Positions 12,863-24,111 of a stretch of 64,000 nt of DNA are shown here, piece after piece. The stretch comes from Pleodorina starrii (Eukaryota; Chlorophyta; Chlorophyceae; Chlamydomonadales; Volvocaceae). Below the pieces are notes generated by a model that worked only from the letters and a program-made list of their open reading frames with translations, made no database searches and was not told the origin of the DNA. The stretch spans positions 1,520,501 through 1,584,500 of the forward strand of contig BRXU01000017.1 of the NCBI GenBank assembly GCA_030267565.1. Direction: 5' to 3'. How positions within the stretch are numbered: the first letter of the stretch is position 1; each line of letters begins with the position of its first letter. A program made the position numbers and the translations under genes.

Positions 12863-13921
12863 CCCTCCGACGTGAATGGGTGGGTGGGTGGAGCTGCAGC
12901 GCGCCGCGGTCACGTCCTCCTCCCCACGTCCCCACGTTCCTTAGGCAGCAGGGCTGGGCCGGGGGTTCCGACGGACAGCGGGCTGCAACGGGGCAGATAA
13001 CGACCGGCCTTATTCGGTGGGGCCCTCTTGGCCGGGGTGTGAGCGCGCGCGCGCGTGTGTGCATGCATGCAGGCTTTTCGCCCTATTTCGCCCGAGTTGG
13101 CTGCGTTACGTGGTTTCGGAAATCCGGGCGCAGGACGGCGGTGTCCGCCGGCACGGTTGGCCGCCCGGGTGGGTGGTGTCGCGTGTCAGAGGCGGCGGGC
13201 GTCGTGCGGCAGTAGGGGGCCCCGCGCGTGGCTATGGGCCGGCGGAAGGCTGTTGCTGCTCTCGTGCCGGGGCGGGCGGGACCTGGGACTTATGAGGGGA
13301 GGCCGCGAGACAGAGGGCGCAGTACGGCAACAGCAGCAGCACCGCAGGTGTCAGGAGGAGAAAGAAACTCCAGGGAGGAGGAGAAGACACCGGAACGAGG
13401 AGCAGCACGCCGCAGCGGTGACCGCAAGGCCGACCCGCCATTTCCGCAGCATGGCACCAACAACAAGAACAACAACAAACAACAGCCGCGGTTCAGCAAC
13501 AACGCCGCAGTAACCCCCGCCCCACATGCAAATGCACACCCAATAAGCGCCGCCCCCCCTCTCCCGCGGCTCCGATCGCACAAGGGCGAAACGGCACGCG
13601 CGAGCCGGTCAACGCAATGCTCGACGCAACAGTTGTTTTTACTAACGCACAGCTGGCGGCCATTTATAATGATACAATGCGGCGAATTCCGTGGACAAGC
13701 CATTCCATTCCCATTTCAGCATTTCCTCCCTTTGCGAGAGACACAGGCCCAACTCTTGACACAACAACCAACCGAAAAAAGACGACATTCACGCCACTCA
13801 CGACAACTGTCTCTATCCTTCGGCGGGTCAGGAGCCCACGGTAGCAACGTGACGCGACGCACCGGCCACCCACTCGTCGGCCGCGACCGCCAATCCGCCA
13901 CTCCCCGCCACCCCTCCGACC
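12863..13921. other. Convergent intergenic and 3' UTR region
   Basis: The region lies between the 3' ends of the plus-strand protease and the minus-strand NIPP1-like gene. ORFs here are short and lack coding bias. It most likely holds the NIPP1-like 3' UTR. No minus-strand TGTAA was found by eye. Confidence 0.5.
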
Positions 13922-16219
13922 TCACCGCGACGGCGGCGGCAGCTGCTCGTACAAGCTGCCGTATCCGCCCACCCGCGGCGGCTCCTTTCGCATCCGCTCC
14001 ACAAAGTCCTTAAGCTGAGGCTGCACCACCGCCGCTGCCCCGGCGGCGGCGGAGCCGCCGCCTCCGCCGCCTGACGGCCGCGGGCTGCCCAACGCCCCGC
14101 TGTCGCCGCCGCCGCCGCCAGCACCGCCCGCTGCTGACGCCGAGGCCGGTGCCTTGGGTGATACGACCATGGTGGTGCTGGCGACGGCGGCGGCGAAGCG
14201 CCCGCCCTCCGCCGGCGCCGCAGCGCGAGGCCCCACCCGAGCCGCGAATTCCCGGCCGTCAGAGAATCCGATTACCGTTTCAAGCTGCCGAGGACGTCCC
14301 GCTGCCGCCACCGCCGCCGCTGCCGCGGCCTGCGGCCCCGTGCCGACGGCGGCGCCTCCGCCGCTGCAATCGCCGCCTGCGGCGTTGGCGGCAATGTGGC
14401 AAGTCAGGGTGGCCTGGGACGTACGATGGGTGTACGATGCGTAAAGTGAAGTGCGCAGGCTGAACACGTTACCGGTCGCTGGTTCAGCATGTTGGCGGGT
14501 TTGGTTTGGAAAAGCAAATGCCACACTGGTCGCCTACGCATTGGTCAAGAGCGCGATCCTCGCCCCTTGACCCTTGCCGTACCCACCGCCGTACCTGCGT
14601 CGTCGGCAAAGCAGACTCGGGCCCGCTTGGGCGGCGGCGGCGGCGGCATGTCTCCCCTGCCCCCGGCCGCTTCCGCCGCCCCCGCCGCCGCCCCTGCCGG
14701 TGCCGACGCCGCGCCGGCAGCCGCTGCTGCCCTGGCAGCCGCTGCTCCCCCCGACGAGGAGGGCGGCGGTGGAGGCAGCTTGTATCTGCGAGCGGAGCGA
14801 CGGAGCAGACCATTCAGCAGACCACGAAACAAAGGGCAAACCCAGCGAGAACGAGACCATTAGGTTGCTCCACTGTACTGTCACCCTGGCACTGGACCTC
14901 TGGTAATAATATGGTAGATGTAATCAGCTGAGCCAGTACCGGGGGCGCCGCGTCTCGGCCCAATCGGCCAATCCAGATGGACAGTTACAGTGTTAAGGTA
15001 CGCGCCGACAGCCTGAGGACACGGACACAACGCACGCGGCAGCCCTCTACAGACCACGGTAGCCCGACTCCGTCTCCACCGTCAACCCCGCTGCTGATGT
15101 CTCTGGTTCGCCCCCTCGTCTCTTCTCACCGGCGAGTGGAGGCCGCGAACCGCAGCTCAGTGCCGGGGGGGAGCTCGGTGGGCTCGTGCTGAGGGGGGGG
15201 GCCGGAGCGGAGGGCCGAGGGGCGGGGCAGGGGCAGGGGGGGAGGATGGGACGAGGGGCCGAAGGGTGGGGACTTGGGGATGGGGTATGGGGTGTGGAGG
15301 GGACAGAAAGACGGCGGGAGGTGTGAAAGGCAGGGGCGGGGAGCAAATCGAGCCATGAGGAAAGGCCGACCTCACCCCCTCCCCTCCCCTCCCCTCCCCT
15401 CCCCTGCTCACCTTGCCCAGCTGCCGCTCCCCCACGAATGTCCCGTGTGTGGAGCCCAGGTCGGTCACCAGCCAGGCTGCCCGACCCGGGTGGAAGGCGG
15501 CGGTGGCGTGCTGGCGGCTGACGGAGGGGTGGTCCAACACCACGTCAGCCAGCGCATCGACCCGACCGAACACCGTCACGACCTGGGTCCGCTCGGCCGA
15601 TTGGGCGATGTGGGTTTTGGAGGACAGGGCCGGGGCGAGGGGGGGCGAGGGGGGGCGGGGGCGAGGGCCAGGGGTAAAGCAAGTGCCACAGCTTGGACAC
15701 ACGGAGGGAGCAAGCGCAGTCGCGTGGGAGGGAGTGCGGGGGACGGGGTGGGACCGGGGGGCAGCCGCTCCTTTAGTGCGGGACTTACATGGAAGGCTAC
15801 AGACGGGTTGCTGCGACGAGATGGGCGCAAGGGGCCGCGCTGTCGAGGCTCCGCAGGTTTCGAGGCTCCGTTGTTTCCCCCCGCCGCGTACCTACCCTAC
15901 CCTACCCATTCGGCCTGTTCCGGCGTCTAAAAGCCCACTGCAACAGCCACACCAACATTCGCCCACCGCCCACCTTTGCCAGCGCTATTTCCTGGATGAC
16001 CTGTCCGTCCTTGTACACCAGCAGGCGGGACCCGGCCGGCGGCTCCGCAGCCCAGTCCGGCACCGGGCACTTGGGCGGACCGCCGGCGGCCGGGATGGAC
16101 TGCACGGGCGGCAGGCCCGCGGGCGTCGTGGCCGCCGTGGCAGCGGCCTCAGCCGATGTGGGCGTCGTCAGGAGTTTGGGCGGCGGCATCAGCCGCGTCG
16201 CCTCGGCTTTTCGTTGTTC
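13922..16219 (-). CDS. NIPP1-like FHA-domain protein phosphatase 1 regulator
   Basis: Supported exons: complement(join(13922..14376, 14595..14785, 15130..15188, 15412..15582, 15974..16219)), in phase, 374 codons including stop. The order follows plant and animal NIPP1 (PPP1R8): CPVPDWAAEPPAG linker, then an FHA domain with FGR, HPSVSRQHA and GSTHGTF (phosphothreonine-binding residues), then FAASTRRYKLPPPP, then KRARVCFADD containing the RVxF PP1-docking motif (RVCF). The C-terminus ends near YGSLYEQLPP. Known of the family: nuclear PP1 inhibitor and targeting subunit that also binds splicing factors. The 5' end is unresolved. The exon starting at 16219 follows a good acceptor and the first exon was not found. 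If that intron is not real, ATG 16189 is the first in-frame start. The stop codon at 13922 overlaps a plausible splice donor, so the 3' end is also tentative. Confidence 0.85.
15370..15405. repeat. (CCCCT)n repeat in NIPP1-like intron
   Basis: Tandem CCCCT units sit directly beside the donor at 15411 of the NIPP1-like gene. This is a simple repeat with no further role seen. Confidence 0.75.
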
Positions 16220-16227
16220 CTGCGGGG

Positions 16228-16262
16228 CAGGGTAGGGTGGGGTAGGGTAGGGTAGGGTAGGG
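16228..16262. repeat. (GGGTA)n repeat at a splice acceptor
   Basis: Tandem GGGTA units on the plus strand read as a pyrimidine-rich CCCTA tract on the minus strand, just upstream of the acceptor at 16220/16219 of the NIPP1-like gene. The repeat probably serves as its polypyrimidine tract. Confidence 0.7.
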
Positions 16263-17276
16263 CAGCCGGGATGGATGACGGGCTGGTGGGCGGGTAGGTT
16301 CGCTGAAACTGGGAAGCGCTGTAGTGGGAGCAATAGGGGGGAGAGGCGGGGTCATTGCGGGGCGAGCTGATCGTCGCGGCCTCCGGGATACCGCAACACA
16401 AGCCCGGCGGGTTGAATGCCTTGGGAGACTTGGGCGTCAAGTGTTTCCTCCAGGCTTTACTTGAACAACCTTTGAGGGTTGAGGCTGTTTAAGTGGCAGG
16501 GGTGGCGCATGTTGCGAGCTCACAATGGAGTTACTCCGGCCGGGGGTTCCAACGCTGCCTAACGAACTGGTACAGGGTGCGTCGGAGGAGAAGGAGCGAG
16601 CACCGACGGGCCCATGGGGCGGCCTGCACGTACCCGCTTGGACTGGACCACCTCGATCTTCCCAAATGTTTGGGCGTTCTCAGCACCCATGGTCCCTGCA
16701 GAGTAAGGTGCAGTAGCATGGCAGGACCTGGGCACCATAGTTGCCGCTTGGAGACAGTCCCTAGTAACAGCCCACGCTGAACCAGTTGTACATGTGGTCT
16801 TGCTACAATTGAAGCACCTTGGGACTTGACAAAGCCAGCCATTCCCAAGGCTGCGACTCTGCCTTGAGGTTTACCCCGCGACTTTGCCGGAATGTCGTCG
16901 TCTGCGTCAATCCACCTATCCATTCTTGGTCGTCTAAGGCACGGATTGTTGTCTGAAAGGCTTGAAAAACGTTGTCTGCTCAGAAGGTTTGCAAAAGCCT
17001 GCAGGTATGCAAGCTGCAAGGGAAACTCTGCTGTACAAGTTTCGGGGCGAGCTGTCGTCACGAGCCCCGAGCTCTTCCAGTCAAGGCCAGCGGCGTCATG
17101 AACGTGAATTACCTGTGCTGTTTCAAAAATAATAGCGCTACCCTGGCAAATTGCTAGCGCACAAGGCTGTGGCCCGTCCATTCTTAGCGTCACCAAGGCC
17201 TGCCAAAGGGCAAACGGAAAGCGAGCCTATACTAGCTTGAAACAAAATCCTTCGGTTCAACCTACACTGCAAATAA
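16263..17276. other. Divergent region with unresolved NIPP1-like 5' end
   Basis: The region separates the minus-strand NIPP1-like gene from the plus-strand TMEM107-like gene. It should contain the missing first exon of the former plus both promoters. A 221-codon minus-strand open frame (16531-17196) lacks codon bias and similarity. No gene could be supported. Confidence 0.5.
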
Positions 17277-18108
17277 ATGGCGCCTTTCAGGCCGGAAGAG
17301 GTGCGCGTGCGAACCCCACGGACAGCTGGTCTCGCTGAAGGCTAACGCACCGTCAGCACCCGACAGGTTACACTACCCTCTCGCTTCTTATGCAAAACGG
17401 CTCATTTAGTAGCTATTGTGACCGTGCTCTTCGATGTGGAAGCGGTCGTCGGCAACCTGCAAATCGCCTCGTCGGACCCGCTGTTTGACACGCGAAAGCA
17501 GCAGTGAGTGGGGCTTCAGGGTGTAAACTTGTTAAGTTGCTGCTGCGCGCAACGCTGCTTGCCTTGGTCTTTCCCCACGCTGACGTGCGCGTCCCTTACC
17601 CTCGTACATCCGCCCCATCTGACCCCCAGGATCACTGGGCTATGCTACGCGGCAATCGGCTGCTTCGCAGTAGATTACGTCTCTCTATTCCTCGGGATTT
17701 CCATGTTCTTTCCAGCAGTCATGTCACTCAACATACTGGCGCACTTTGTCGGCACGATTCTTGTCGTCCTCTTTTACACGGATGTGAGTATTAGTACGTG
17801 GCCTTGGTCAAAGGAGCCTTTAATCGGGGGTTCGGGGCTGGGAGGCACGAACCAATCCGCAGCATGCAGCCCAGCACACATCACGCAGTGTCCGCCGTTA
17901 TCTGTCCCACCCTTCCCGTTGCCCACCCTACTCGAATACGCCAGGCAGACCCACGCTCTTCCCCCCATACTCCTCCCGTGTCATGTGGACGCAGAATTGG
18001 AGCTTCGACTCCTTTGTAGCATTCTTTGCGGTTTTCAACGTTCTTCCCATGCTGCTGGAGGTGTTCACCTTGGTCTTTGTGACTCGGTTCAGCTTCCTGA
18101 AGTACTGA
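17277..18108 (+). CDS. TMEM107: TMEM107-like ciliary transition-zone membrane protein
   Basis: Model join(17277..17300, 17367..17503, 17630..17783, 17995..18108), 142 aa, against 140 aa in human TMEM107. Exon 1 gives MAPFRPEE and exon 2 continues VTLPSRFLCKTAHLVAIVTV, which lines up with the human N-terminus (PSRFLTLLAHLVVVITLF). Four hydrophobic segments are visible: about residues 15-32, 60-79 (LCYAAIGCFAVDYVSLFLG), 83-105 and 112-135. Known of the family: a tetraspan protein of the MKS module that gates the ciliary transition zone. The first intron is only 66 bp, very short for this genome, but the phase and the resulting protein argue for it. The upstream neighbour is divergent. A TGTAA lies 364 bp downstream. 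Confidence 0.85.
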
Positions 18109-18471
18109 GGTGGCGGGGCGCGCGCGTGGTGTGGTGTGTTGGGGCTGGGGTGGAAACGGGGGAGGTATGGAGCCGGGTGTTCGGCATCCGTGGCAAGGCG
18201 TACCGTGGCAAAAGGTGATTTGTGGTGTATCTTAACTGTGAGGCATGCACTACCCTGCGGGATAGAAAAAGTGTCGGGGATGGGTGTGTCAGGGTGTGTA
18301 TACGAAGGTACGCGAGGGGTCTATGAGGCAGCTGCCGAAGTGAACTCATGCTCTGGCTAATGAATGAGGCTAAGACAAGCAGGATGATGGCGATCAGGGG
18401 CTGGCCTTGGAGCCAGGAGGATTGTGGGCATGTAGCTGTACTGCAGACTCAGCACGGCGGGTACAACGAAC

Positions 18472-18476
18472 TGTAA
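18472..18476 (+). terminator. TGTAA polyadenylation signal (TMEM107-like gene)
   Basis: TGTAA on the coding strand, 364 bp after the stop and about 110 bp before the next start codon. Confidence 0.5.
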
Positions 18477-18584
18477 CGGGATACAACGGAAATACGATCA
18501 ACTTTGCTGCCGCCCTGAAGCGTAGTAGTACTTATTTTGTTGAATCTGTGCTTCTCAGCTTGCCGATTATTAACTTGGAGACAA

Positions 18585-21500
18585 ATGGCGGAGACTGGTG
18601 CAGCAGCGGAACACCGGCCAACGAAGAGGGCAAAAAACACTCAATCTATACAGGATCGAGGCCCGGACCTTCGTGCAGAACTGTTACTTAAATATAGCCT
18701 CCGGCTGCCGCAGAGTTTCACACCCGGCGCTATTCAGGCCAATCGACTTGCGTTAAGGGTGCGTCGCCGGCGCCGTCTAGCCCAAAGAACGATAACGATG
18801 CTGCTTGCAACATTTCTTTTCCATAACATTTGCTGGGAGATGCACATATGGTGGACGTCTCGTGACGTCGGTTGACGGCCCAGCTTGCACGCCTGAACCG
18901 TAACGATGGCCACTGATTCTCTGAGACGCAACGTTGACACAGGCCCAGGGCGACCGCTGTCTGGCCTATGTTGCAAACGCACAACATGTGTATGAGGTGA
19001 GGGTCGCGTGGCCGGCGTGTGGGTCTCAGCCGCCGTACACAGGACAGGAGCGACGGCACAGCCTGCGCAATCCCAACATACCCTCGGGCGCCTGTCCGAC
19101 AAACGCCAGCAGCAGCCCGGGTGTTCCGCCAGAATGCCGGTAGGGCGAGGCAAACCGAGTATGGCAGCCCGCCTAGCCCCACCCACCGCTTCCTGACCTG
19201 TCCCTGCGACCCACATTCCGCCTTTTGCCGCTTGCTTGTCCCCAGGTCCCCGCTTTCCGCCCCTCCCCCTGCACACACCTCCCTCCTCCCACACCTCCTT
19301 GTCGCGCCTACCCCTCGCGGCTCATGTCCCCTCCCCCCGCAGGTGTCTCTGGGCTCCGACCTGTCGACTGCTGCGGACGCCTCGCTGGAGGGCGGGGTGG
19401 TTCAGGGCAAGGAGGGCGTGCTGGTGCCCCGAGTCGCGCAGGTGAGGGGGGTACAGCACTCGCGGAGCACGGGGGAAGGGGGGGACGGCAGGGGCGTCGC
19501 TGCCCGGTCTTCTTCTCTCCCTCCAGCCCAGCCCAGCCTAGATGACACGAGTAAAGAGAGCCAGAGGGGCGCCGGCGCCCGCTTCGTGCTCATTCGTGCT
19601 CATGCGATGCCGTACACCTTGTGTGTGTTTCAATCCCCCTCTTCAGACTATCCAAACTGCAAATCACCCGGCCCCCCTCTTCCCGGCAGGTTGGCCATGT
19701 ACGGCAGCTGAATCCCCTGTCTTACATGGCGGCGGAGGTGCAAGGCCTGTACTCCGGCGTCCACGGTACGGCAGACGCGCAGCACGCGCGGGTGTGTGTA
19801 GCAACTGTACGGGTGCGGGTCGCACCACGTGTCAGTACCGCGTGTGCACATACCCACATGCACCCACATGCACACACACGTGGCACCCGCACCCGCACCC
19901 TGGGGCAACCAACAAAATCGACCGGCATGTCGGTCGTTCGGATATGCCTGCCCCCCTCCCCCCAGGGAGCCACCACCTGCTCGCCGCAGTGGATGCGGTG
20001 GGTAACGCCCGACTGCTGGCGGCAGCGACTGGAGGCGGCAGCGGCAGCGGCGGGGGCGAGGAGGACGGAGACGTGGACGGCGGGTTGCAGTGCATGAGCC
20101 TGCACGCCCCGAACCGCGGGTGGGTGGTGGGGGGTTGGGAGCTCCACAGATTACGTGGGGGAGGGAGGGAGGGGAGGCGAGGGCGGCAGCCTTCCGATAG
20201 AGGGGGAGCGGAGAGCTCGCTGGCAACAGACAACGAGTGGCCTGGTTTGACGATGTAGCGCTAAACCGCTGTAGCGGTGGGGAGGGAGCTGAGGGGCGGC
20301 TAGCCTGGCATCGGTAGGATGCAGTCGCGACAGCAAGCTGGGTGGGTGGGTGGGTTGGGGCGGAAGGCAGCTGCTGATGCCGCCGCCGCATGCGCGGGGC
20401 CCCCTTCGGCACCGGCACCGGCACATACAGCCGCACGGGACTGAGTCGGCCGCCGACGAAAGGGTGTCGAGACCTGAGCGGGCAGGTGTTGGAGAGGAGT
20501 CGGTTGGGTCAGGGTCAAGTGTGAGAAGAGGAGCCAGGCTTGAGGGGTTAGGGGTCAGGGTTAGGGGTTGCCCCATGGTTCATGGCCCACGACACGTGCG
20601 GTACCCCAACATGTACGGCGCATTCTGATTGGCAAGAAGTCTCCCCCAACGTGTCACGCTCCCTCCCGATGCACCCACCATCGACGTACCGGTACCCACC
20701 CACCCAGCAGGGAGTGCGGCTGGACCGGCCTGGCGCTCCGGTCGCTGGGGAGCGGGGCGGCTGCTGCCGCCGGTGGGGGCGAATGCGGTGGCGGCGGCGG
20801 CCCGGTGTTGGAGGTGGCGGTAGCCCGGCAGCAGCTGCGTGATGTGAACGTGTACCGGGACGGGGCCCTGATCCGCAGCCTGCATACCTTGCAGGTGGGT
20901 ACGGAAACAACCATCCAACCGACCGAGCGAGGGCTTCCGTGTTGCCGCGCAACGCTTTGTCCCGCCAGTCTCGTTCCCCGTGCCGCAGCTGCCTCCCCCT
21001 CCCCCTCCCCCTCCCCCCTTCAGCGCATTGCCATGCACCCGTCCGCAGTGCTGCGCTGTGTTCCTATGCCCCGGTCTGAGCTCCAGCCGGCGAGGGAGTG
21101 CCGGACTGCCAGGCGGACTGCCCTCCGTCTCCCCACCCGTCCTCCATCCCCCCCCCCGGGTCCTCCTACCTGCCTACCCGGCCCCCCTTCAGGGCCCCAC
21201 GGCGCTTACCTACCTGCCCCCCGGTGCGTCCGGAGGCGGCGGAGGCGGCGCTTCGGAAGTGGGCGGCAGCGGCACCGGGCTGTTGGCGGTCGCTGAGGAG
21301 CACCAGGCACGTGCGGGGAGGGCCGGGGAGGGCGGGTCCGCTTGCGCCGCTCCCATGCACTCCCTTTCACGCTCACGCTCTCGCTCTCGCTCTCAGAGCG
21401 CCGGTCACGGCTCGGTCTTGATCACATGGCCCGGGTCGGCCGCTCGATTCCGGCCCACCGCGGATCGCTTCACGTCGCATCGCAGCGCAGCCCAGTGCGT

Positions 21501-23067
21501 TGTGTCGTGTCGTGTCGTGTCGTGTCGTGTCGCTTTCTGCAATCCCCAGAGCCCCAGGTTTTCGTTGCGCGCGGCGGATGGCGCCTACCCGCCTACCCGC
21601 CTGCCACCTGCTACCGGTATTCAGGCGGACTAATCAATTCCTGGCTCCCCGGCCGCGACCTGTCCTGCCCTTCCCGCGCCCGCCCCCCCGCCCGGCAGTT
21701 GTCCTTGTGGGACGTGCGGCAGGGCGAGCGCGGCGGCTGCACGCAGCGGCTGGGCGTGTTCGGCGGCGGCAGCCCGGTGTTCAGCCTGAACTGGGTCGCC
21801 TCCCCGCGCCAGCACAGCGGCGGCGGCGGCGGCGGTGGCGGCTGCGGTGGCATGCTGGCGGCGACGGGCTGGGAGCGGTCGGTGGTGATGCTGGAGCCGC
21901 GCAAGTGGGTGCCGTTCCGCCGTTCCGCCGGTGCCGTGCATCGGCGGCCGCCCTGCTGTGCGGGAGTTTGCCGGTGTTGGTGGTGTGCTGGGGTTAGGCC
22001 GCCAGGACCCAGGGCCGAGGCGCCGAGGGGCCGGGGGGCCGTCCAGGTGTAGGCGGGTCGAGGGTGGGACGCGAGGACGTGGGGCCGAAGCCTACTCCTG
22101 CCCCCTCTGCAACGGTATGCAGGCAGGAGTGCGAGGTTGAGCTGGCTGGGCTCGTCCGACCCCGCCACGCGCCCACCTGCCCAGCCCCTCGCTCCGCGCT
22201 TTCCGCTTTCCGCTGCCAGGTGGCACATCGTGGCCAAGTGGCCCGGCTGCGTCAAGTACCCGGCGACCCACATGGCACCCTCCGCTGCGGCCCCCGGCTA
22301 CGTCTACGTGGCGGGGCTGGACTACGAGTGCGTGGCGGGAAGGTGGGACGGCAGCAGCGGATCCTCAACAGGCAACGCCAACAGCAGTTCGGGCGGCCAC
22401 GGTCGCGCCACCGGCCCGGCACCGGCGCAGCTCAAGCTGGGGGCGGCGGCGGCGATGGACGACGGACCGGAGGGCGGCGCCAGCCGAGGCGGTGAGGCTG
22501 GTGGGAGGGGCCGTGGGCGGGAGAGGAGGACTGGAGGAGGGGGGCCGCACATGTAATGCGGCGGTTACCATACCGTACATATGCCGTACAAAAGGCTAGC
22601 ATAAAGCCTAAGAAAGGCGTCGCACAGCATCTCGAGTAGCCTTTGCTCTGCCCAAGCATTACAGCATGCGTGGGGAACCGGGGACATGTTTGACCAGGGG
22701 TGGGCGGGGGGCCCTTGCGAGCCCCGTGCTGCCGGCGGCCCGGTGCGAGCAGTGGGTGGGGTGGGGACTGGGGAGGGGCGCGGAAGTGCCCTGCACGAAT
22801 CACCCGCCCGATCGGCCCCCTTGCCCCCCCCTGTATTCCCCGGTAGGGCTGTCGTTCCGAGGAGACTCCAAGTGGCTGGGCCTGGCGCGGGAGAGCCTGA
22901 CGGTCTCACGCCGGGCCGCTGGCGGCATCGCGGCGGCCGGCGGTGGGAGCGACGGCGGAGGCGGCGGCGGCGGCAGCCGGGAGGTGGCCGCCGCGCTGAG
23001 CTTGTCGGGGACCCTGCTTGTAATGATGACGTCGGCGGCAACGTCGAGGGAAGCGCCCACCGCTTAG
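18585..23067 (+). CDS. WD40-repeat-like protein, function unknown
   Basis: Ten-exon model: join(18585..18758, 18943..18996, 19343..19441, 19690..19765, 19966..20119, 20711..20894, 21193..21306, 21699..21904, 22220..22491, 22847..23067), 517 aa, all phases consistent. The clearest WD signature is LLAVAEEHQ joined to LSLWDVRQG. Other blade-like strands are HHLLAAVDAVGNARLLAAA, FSLNWV, LAATGWERSVVML, PGYVYVAGLDYECV and FRGDSKWLGLA. Joining LLAVAEEHQ to LSLWDVRQ in frame needs an intron starting with GC (21307) rather than GT. The N-terminus carries a basic patch (HRPTKRAKN) that could be a nuclear localisation signal. I cannot name the orthologue. Gly-rich insertions separate the blades. The tandem plus-strand neighbour upstream is TMEM107-like, and TGTAA signals follow at 23125 and 23150. 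Confidence 0.75.
21499..21532. repeat. (GTGTC)n pentanucleotide repeat
   Basis: Six or so tandem GTGTC units lie within the GC-AG intron (21307-21698) of the WD40-like gene. Confidence 0.8.
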
Positions 23068-23124
23068 GCCTGCGGGCTGCTGCTTACGACCACCCGCCGT
23101 CTTGAGTCTACCTACCCGGACCTT

Positions 23125-23129
23125 TGTAA
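23125..23129 (+). terminator. TGTAA polyadenylation signal (WD40-like gene)
   Basis: TGTAA lies 58 bp after the stop; a second copy is at 23150-23154, within a short imperfect duplication (TGTAATGTGRCAGAGATA). Confidence 0.55.
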
Positions 23130-23377
23130 TGTGGCAGAGATACCGGTATTGTAATGTGACAGAGATAAGCGAGTCTTGGAGTCACCGGAACGTGCGTATG
23201 CCTGCTGCATTTCTTTGCAAACGCTCGAGCTGATTTCCTTGTGGTCGCCCGTCGGTCTGTCGCCCTTCCGTCCGTTGCCCTTCCGCATGGGGACTTCACA
23301 CAGGCACACACAGCGTCGGTCTTGAGACCGTTTAGGTTTCCAGCCTTGGCGCAGACGTCAACCCGAAGGGGACCGCA

Positions 23378-23815
23378 ATGACTCCGAAAAGAACGCGTCC
23401 GTCCATGCAGCAACGGCCCAGTTGCAGCCGCTGCCTTGCCGCCCCCCTGGTGCCCCCTGGTGCCTCACCTCACGGTCCAGGCTGCGCCCTCCGCCCGGCA
23501 TAACCTGCTCCCATCACATCTTAACCCCCTGCTCCTCCAGCTGCGGCGTGTGTCACAAGTGGGGGTGGGGGCGCCGCCGAGTGCGGCACCGCCGGCATCA
23601 CCGGTGCCACCGCGGTAGCCAGCCCCAGCCGCAACCGCAGCCGCAGCCCCGCCCGCCAGGGGATGGGCCGCGGCCTGCGGGGCGCCGCCCAGCCCAGCAG
23701 CGGCCGGCGGGTGGCCGTGAGCCCGGTCCAGGCCCCGCCAGTGCACAGGCAGTCGCCGGCGCGTTGGCCTAGGGAGGCCGAGGTGGTCGCATGGAAGCCG
23801 GGGGTGGTAACTTGA
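23378..23815 (+). CDS. Possible two-exon small gene, unrecognised
   Basis: Tentative model join(23378..23474, 23541..23815), 123 aa. The second segment has clear third-position GC bias in one frame (GATAVASPSRNRSRSPARQG... ending in WKPGVVT) and follows a good acceptor (CTCCTCCAG). The first segment starts MTPKRTRPSM. The joining donor (CACG/GTCCAG) is weak, although the phase fits. The product is rich in Ser, Arg and Pro, without a recognisable domain. It could be a real short gene, a 3' exon of something else, or chance. Opposite-strand frames look worse. Confidence 0.25.
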
Positions 23816-23901
23816 CCACGAGCGCACACGTCAAAATCTTTGGCATTAGTGCGAGAGCGCGGCAATGTCGTCAGTGTACTGTGCAGATCTCGCCGAAATG
23901 A

Positions 23902-24111
23902 ATGCATACAGCAGCAGGGCCACCGCGAGAGGCAAGGAGGGGGAAGACGGCGGCATTTGCACCGCTCAGTGTCGCTCTGGCCCTTCTGTTTTATTTTGTG
24001 ATTTGGATGCCTGCCTCCCGCAAAACCGCCTATCTGGCGCTCCGTTGCCCTCCCTCCCTGCCAACCGCCCCGCCGTCACCCAACGCCCAGCTATCGCGCG
24101 CAACCACTTGA
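23902..24111 (+). CDS. Possible small membrane protein ORF
   Basis: Open frame of 69 codons beginning MHTAAGPPREARRGK, followed by one strongly hydrophobic segment (about residues 23-36, LSVALALLFYFVIW) and then RKTAYLALR. A basic N-terminus with one transmembrane helix is typical of small membrane proteins, but the tail after residue 50 looks like intron sequence. An acceptor-like CAG at 24127 precedes a frame reading AARKMRVSDEFLRDHLSC. I could not find a donor that joins them in phase. No family recognised. Confidence 0.22.
   Translation: MHTAAGPPREARRGKTAAFAPLSVALALLFYFVIWMPASRKTAYLALRCPPSLPTAPPSPNAQLSRATT

Noticed and set aside
16228..16262. Possible internal telomere-like repeat (GGGTA)n
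   Set aside because: The Chlamydomonas telomere unit is TTTTAGGG; this pentamer repeat does not match and sits at a splice acceptor.
16531..17196. 221-codon minus-strand ORF between NIPP1-like and TMEM107-like genes
   Set aside because: Does not join the NIPP1-like exons in phase, has no coding bias, and lies in the divergent promoter region.
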